Of a stretch of DNA of 7,073 nucleotides, positions 5,152 to 7,073 are shown piece by piece. Position 1 is the first letter of the stretch; the number at the start of each line of letters is the position of its first letter. Made by a program: the position numbers and the translations under genes. The notes beneath the pieces are model-generated. The model was not told where the DNA came from. It saw only the letters and a program-made list of their open reading frames with translations, and searched no databases. This DNA comes from Methanosphaera sp. rholeuAM74 (GTDB lineage: Archaea; Methanobacteriota; Methanobacteria; Methanobacteriales; Methanobacteriaceae). The stretch lies in the NCBI GenBank assembly GCA_003266075.1, contig MUZZ01000029.1, positions 10,556 to 17,628 on the forward strand, given 5' to 3'.

Positions 5152-5159
5152 TCACCTCC
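5152..5159 (-). promoter_or_regulatory. Consensus SD of the membrane-protein gene
   Basis: GGAGGTGA is fully complementary to the expected archaeal 16S rRNA 3' end. It sits in the 15-bp gap between two operon genes, six bases before the ATG. It supports strong, independent initiation of the second gene. Confidence 0.85.
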
Positions 5160-5160
5160 A

Positions 5161-5661
5161 CTAGATTATATTTAGCAATTCTTCTTTTTTTCTGTCAAAC
5201 TCTTGTTTGCTGATGATACCATCCACGTATAACTGGTAGAACTTGCGTATTTCTACGGCTGGGTCGATTTCACGGTAACTCTTATGAGTATTCTCTTTTG
5301 TTGTTACTTGTTCTGGAACTCTGCCTGTACGCTTTATTTCTAGTATTGTATCATAGAATGCTCTGAGTTCAACGTCATTGTTATCATAGCCTTTGATGGT
5401 GTAGGTTAACGACTTTGCCACAATAGTTATGCGTGGCTCGAATAGGAAGTCTCCACCCTCGTATCGGATGTATTCTATTTTATCCATACTGATGTGTACC
5501 TGTTGATGTGGGTTATCGTATGACTTGACTAGTATTTTATCGGTGTTTGCTACAACACTACACTTGCCAAAGCCGTCATACTTGATGATGCCCACGGCTA
5601 GGTGTCTTTCGATGTATGGGATTAGCTGGTTATCAACACATATGCTATTAAACAGAGACAT
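5161..5661 (-). CDS. PH-like protein with C-terminal SHOCT domain, 166 aa
   Basis: This is a soluble protein of unknown function. Residues about 20-110 are a beta-rich domain of the bacterial PH type, with alternating strands such as KILVKSYDN, KIEYIRYEG, RITIVAKS and TYTIKGY. The last about 35 residues (DPAVEIRKFYQLYVDGIISKQEF...) are a SHOCT domain. SHOCT is a short helical oligomerisation module that recurs at the ends of unrelated proteins and is often paired with membrane proteins. The frame has ATGs at 5670 and 5661. GGTGGTGA at 5671-5678 touches the first ATG but lies nine bases before the second, so I choose 5661; 5670 would add three residues. It heads an operon with the membrane protein 15 bp downstream, so the two products probably work together at the membrane. 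Confidence 0.85.
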   Translation of the reverse strand: MSLFNSICVDNQLIPYIERHLAVGIIKYDGFGKCSVVANTDKILVKSYDNPHQQVHISMDKIEYIRYEGGDFLFEPRITIVAKSLTYTIKGYDNNDVELRAFYDTILEIKRTGRVPEQVTTKENTHKSYREIDPAVEIRKFYQLYVDGIISKQEFDRKKEELLNII

Positions 5662-5689
5662 TTGAAACATTCACCACCAAAAGGCTCTA

Positions 5690-5706
5690 ATTATATACTA
5701 TTTATA
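5690..5706 (-). promoter_or_regulatory. TATA-like elements of the SHOCT operon
   Basis: The - strand carries CTATAAATAGTATATAA, two overlapping TATA-like boxes about 30-45 bp before the ATG at 5661, which would give a leader of about 20 nt or less. Short arms GCTCT (5684-5688) and AGAGC (5708-5712) flank the boxes. Confidence 0.45.
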
Positions 5707-5756
5707 GAGAGCATTCTATTAATACTTAGCTATTGTAAAATGAATTGGCTTGTATG

Positions 5757-6734
5757 CTAGACTTCAACATCAAATGATACATGATAACCCAGGCTTCTAA
5801 TCATGGACAAGTCCTCTTCCAAATCCACTCCACTAGTAGTGAGCATATCACCCATGATAGCTGCATTAGCACCAGACTGGAAAGCCCTTCTACCATTATC
5901 CTCCAGTAACAGTCTTCCACCAGCCAACCTGATATAACTCTCGGGATTTATAAAGCGATACAATGCGACAATCCTACAAAGCTCATCATTGGATATGACA
6001 TCGTTATCTGCTAGTGGAGTACCCCTGATGGGATTTAATATGTTAATGGGGATGCTTGTAATATTCAGAGATCTTAATGTTAATGCCAACTCAATTCTAT
6101 CCTCCCAGCTTTCACCCAGACCAAAAATGCCACCACTACAAACATTCAAAGCATACTGCCTAGCATTCCTGATGGTCTTCAACTTATCCCCATACTCATG
6201 GGTAGAACAGATGTTCTTAAAATACTTCTCGGATGTTTCAAGATTACAATGCACACACGATACATTACACGCTTTAAGGCTTTCACACATACTCTCTGTG
6301 AGAAAACCCAGGGAAACACAGGCACCATAATCATACTCCTCACATAACTTCTCAATGCATGATGTGAGACTCTCAAACTCATCACCACATAGTCTTCTGC
6401 CAGAGGATACATAGCCAATCCTCCGGAGGTTTTTTCCAATAAGCCCCCGTGTATAGTTTTCCAGAAGAGAATCATTAAGCAGTGGATAAATGCTGATAGC
6501 AGTATCATAGAATATTGACTGGCTGCAGAAACTACAATCCTCACTACACAAGCCACTTTTCACGTTCACAATACTGCACACACTAAAACTGCTACCACAG
6601 AAGTGACTCCTAATCTCGTCGGCACAGGCAGATAATCCATCTATATCAGTGAGAGTCAAAGCCAAAGCATCATCCCTACTGACACTATAACCATTCAAAA
6701 CCTTAGATGTTAATTCACTTAAAAACTCGTCCAT
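5757..6734 (-). CDS. bioB: Biotin synthase homologue (radical SAM), 325 aa
   Basis: BioB inserts sulfur into dethiobiotin, the last step of biotin synthesis, in the cytosol. The radical SAM motif CSEDCSFCSQS (Cys63, Cys67, Cys70), VCSGGIFGLGE (Cys199), SIPINIL, GTPLADND and SYIRLAGGR (Arg269) are specific BioB signatures, and the length is normal. Ligands of the sulfur-donating [2Fe-2S] cluster in E. coli are Cys97, Cys128, Cys188 and Arg260. By my alignment Cys139, Cys199 and Arg269 are present, but the Cys97 position is Gly107 (IGYVSSGR instead of, for example, YCIVASGR). The substrate loop YNHNLDTS reads CVHCNLETS, keeping the dethiobiotin-binding Asn (164) but changing Asn-His to His162-Cys163. 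I chose the ATG at 6734: SD GGTGGT (6742-6747) lies seven bases upstream. A GTG at 6755 is open but would place that SD inside the gene. No other biotin genes are in the window. It may be an anaerobic BioB variant with a different auxiliary cluster, or a neofunctionalised relative. Confidence 0.88.
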   Translation of the reverse strand: MDEFLSELTSKVLNGYSVSRDDALALTLTDIDGLSACADEIRSHFCGSSFSVCSIVNVKSGLCSEDCSFCSQSIFYDTAISIYPLLNDSLLENYTRGLIGKNLRRIGYVSSGRRLCGDEFESLTSCIEKLCEEYDYGACVSLGFLTESMCESLKACNVSCVHCNLETSEKYFKNICSTHEYGDKLKTIRNARQYALNVCSGGIFGLGESWEDRIELALTLRSLNITSIPINILNPIRGTPLADNDVISNDELCRIVALYRFINPESYIRLAGGRLLLEDNGRRAFQSGANAAIMGDMLTTSGVDLEEDLSMIRSLGYHVSFDVEV

Positions 6735-6785
6735 ATATAAAACCACCAGCCACACTTCAAATAATATAATACTCTTGCATACTCC

Positions 6786-6796
6786 TATAATTATAC
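6786..6796 (-). promoter_or_regulatory. Probable TATA box of bioB
   Basis: The - strand reads GTATAATTATA about 55 bp before the ATG at 6734. The predicted start near 6764 leaves a leader of about 30 nt that includes the GGTGGT SD. TATTATATTATT near 6762-6773 is closer, but its start would fall on the SD. Confidence 0.4.
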
Positions 6797-6831
6797 ATTA
6801 AATCAATTATATCACTAAATAATAATATCTC

Positions 6832-6851
6832 AGAAATTGTATATAATTTCT
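6832..6851. promoter_or_regulatory. 20-bp near-perfect palindrome containing a TATA-like core
   Basis: AGAAATTGTATATAATTTCT is self-complementary except for one pair (G6839/T6844). Its core is TATA-like on both strands, so it could be an operator at a promoter serving bioB (with a leader of about 80 nt) or a + strand transcript running into 6870-6960. Confidence 0.35.
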
Positions 6852-6879
6852 ATGCAAATAATCATAGTATGAATTAATC

Positions 6880-6930
6880 CCCACTTTTCCTGGAGGCAAT
6901 CATTCAGAGGACATAAACTTGTCAAGTGGG
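6880..6930. other. Possible structured RNA element between bioB and the next gene
   Basis: CCCACTT (6880-6886) and AAGTGGG (6924-6930) form a perfect 7-bp stem around 37 nt. Inside, directly stacked on it, GACA (6910-6913) and TGTC (6920-6923) close a 6-nt loop. This patch is more GC-rich than the surrounding spacer. I do not recognise a known riboswitch, C/D or H/ACA RNA. The strand is undecided. Confidence 0.25.
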
Positions 6931-6963
6931 CTAAAAACTTATAACCAACTAAACTTTTCTTAT

Positions 6964-7073
6964 TTAGAAACTTGATGACACATATACTTCATTGACCAAA
7001 GTAGAAATGGATGATGATAAAATCTTACCAACCCCTGGGCTATAAATGTGTGATTGAACCTCCCCATCTTGTA
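6964..7073 (-). CDS. 3' end of an unrecognised gene, cut by the window edge
   Basis: On the - strand an open frame runs in from the right edge and ends at TAA 6966-6964, giving 35 residues. The last segment reads QDGEVQSHIYSPGVGKIL and then a Ser-rich strand ending in SSSF. The composition looks like a real protein end: Gly-Pro turns, alternating hydrophobic and polar residues, and ordinary codons. The overlapping frame ending at 6960 is also open, but it encodes an implausible His/Phe/Trp-rich peptide. The 'dGevqshiySPgvGkil' pattern faintly resembles the beta-rich end of aspartoacylase/deacylase-type proteins; I would not assign it. If real, the gene is co-directional with bioB, about 230 bp upstream of it. 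Confidence 0.4.
   Translation of the reverse strand, partial: QDGEVQSHIYSPGVGKILSSSISTLVNEVYVSSSF

Noticed and set aside
6179..6556. 125-aa - strand ORF, and a 113-aa + strand ORF at 5989-6330
   Set aside because: Both are shadows of bioB in other frames, with no family resemblance.
6970..7040. C/D box sRNA, from TGATGA and GGATGATGA motifs
   Set aside because: No proper CTGA D or D' boxes follow at the right distance. TTGA and CTGG do not fit, and the stretch is better read as the end of a - strand gene.

Overview
The window most likely comes from an AT-rich archaeon, probably a methanogen of the Methanobacteriales (Methanobrevibacter/Methanosphaera type). The evidence is indirect. Several genes are preceded by archaeal BRE/TATA-like boxes rather than -35/-10 pairs. 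The Shine-Dalgarno (SD) sites match an archaeal 16S tail (GGAGGTGA, GGTGGTGA, GAGGTG). Transcripts appear to end in long U tracts, and intergenic DNA is far more AT-rich than the genes. There is also an Asn/Thr-rich secreted or anchored protein of the sort common in gut methanogens. The exact genus is inference.

Layout. One small unknown gene (124-495) lies on the + strand. It converges on a MATE-family efflux transporter (708-2078, -) across an AT-rich spacer with a nested inverted repeat and a hairpin-plus-U8 terminator. A 424-bp gap follows (2079-2502). It holds a weak MATE promoter, runs of G/C, and a possible leaderless 31-codon ORF on the + strand. All remaining genes are on the - strand. 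They are a very acidic mono-cluster ferredoxin with its own promoter (2503-2721); a two-gene operon of a NrdG-like radical SAM activase (3259-3852) followed by D-aminoacyl-tRNA deacylase dtd (2814-3248); an Asn/Thr-rich membrane-anchored small protein (3927-about 4226); a two-gene operon of a PH-like/SHOCT protein (5161-5661) followed by a polytopic membrane protein with an extracytoplasmic FxLYD-like domain (4342-5145); and a biotin synthase homologue (5757-6734). The 3' end of a further unrecognised gene may enter from the right edge (6964-7073).

How the genes relate. There is no single pathway. Two tight pairs look functionally linked by translation coupling or 10-15 bp spacing: activase/dtd and SHOCT/membrane protein. 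The ferredoxin could serve as an electron donor to the radical SAM enzymes nearby, but that is only proximity.

Most noteworthy: (1) BioB keeps the radical SAM cysteines, two of three cysteine ligands and the arginine ligand of the sulfur-donating [2Fe-2S] cluster, but has Gly where the third cysteine (E. coli Cys97) should be. (2) The activase has no visible glycyl-radical partner. (3) The ferredoxin has a Cys-rich, Pro-less C-terminal motif. (4) The Asn/Thr-rich protein has an open frame encoding a membrane anchor but no ATG/GTG/TTG in front of it. (5) Several dyad elements overlap promoters. I see no CRISPR array, insertion sequence, tRNA, rRNA or recognisable defence system.
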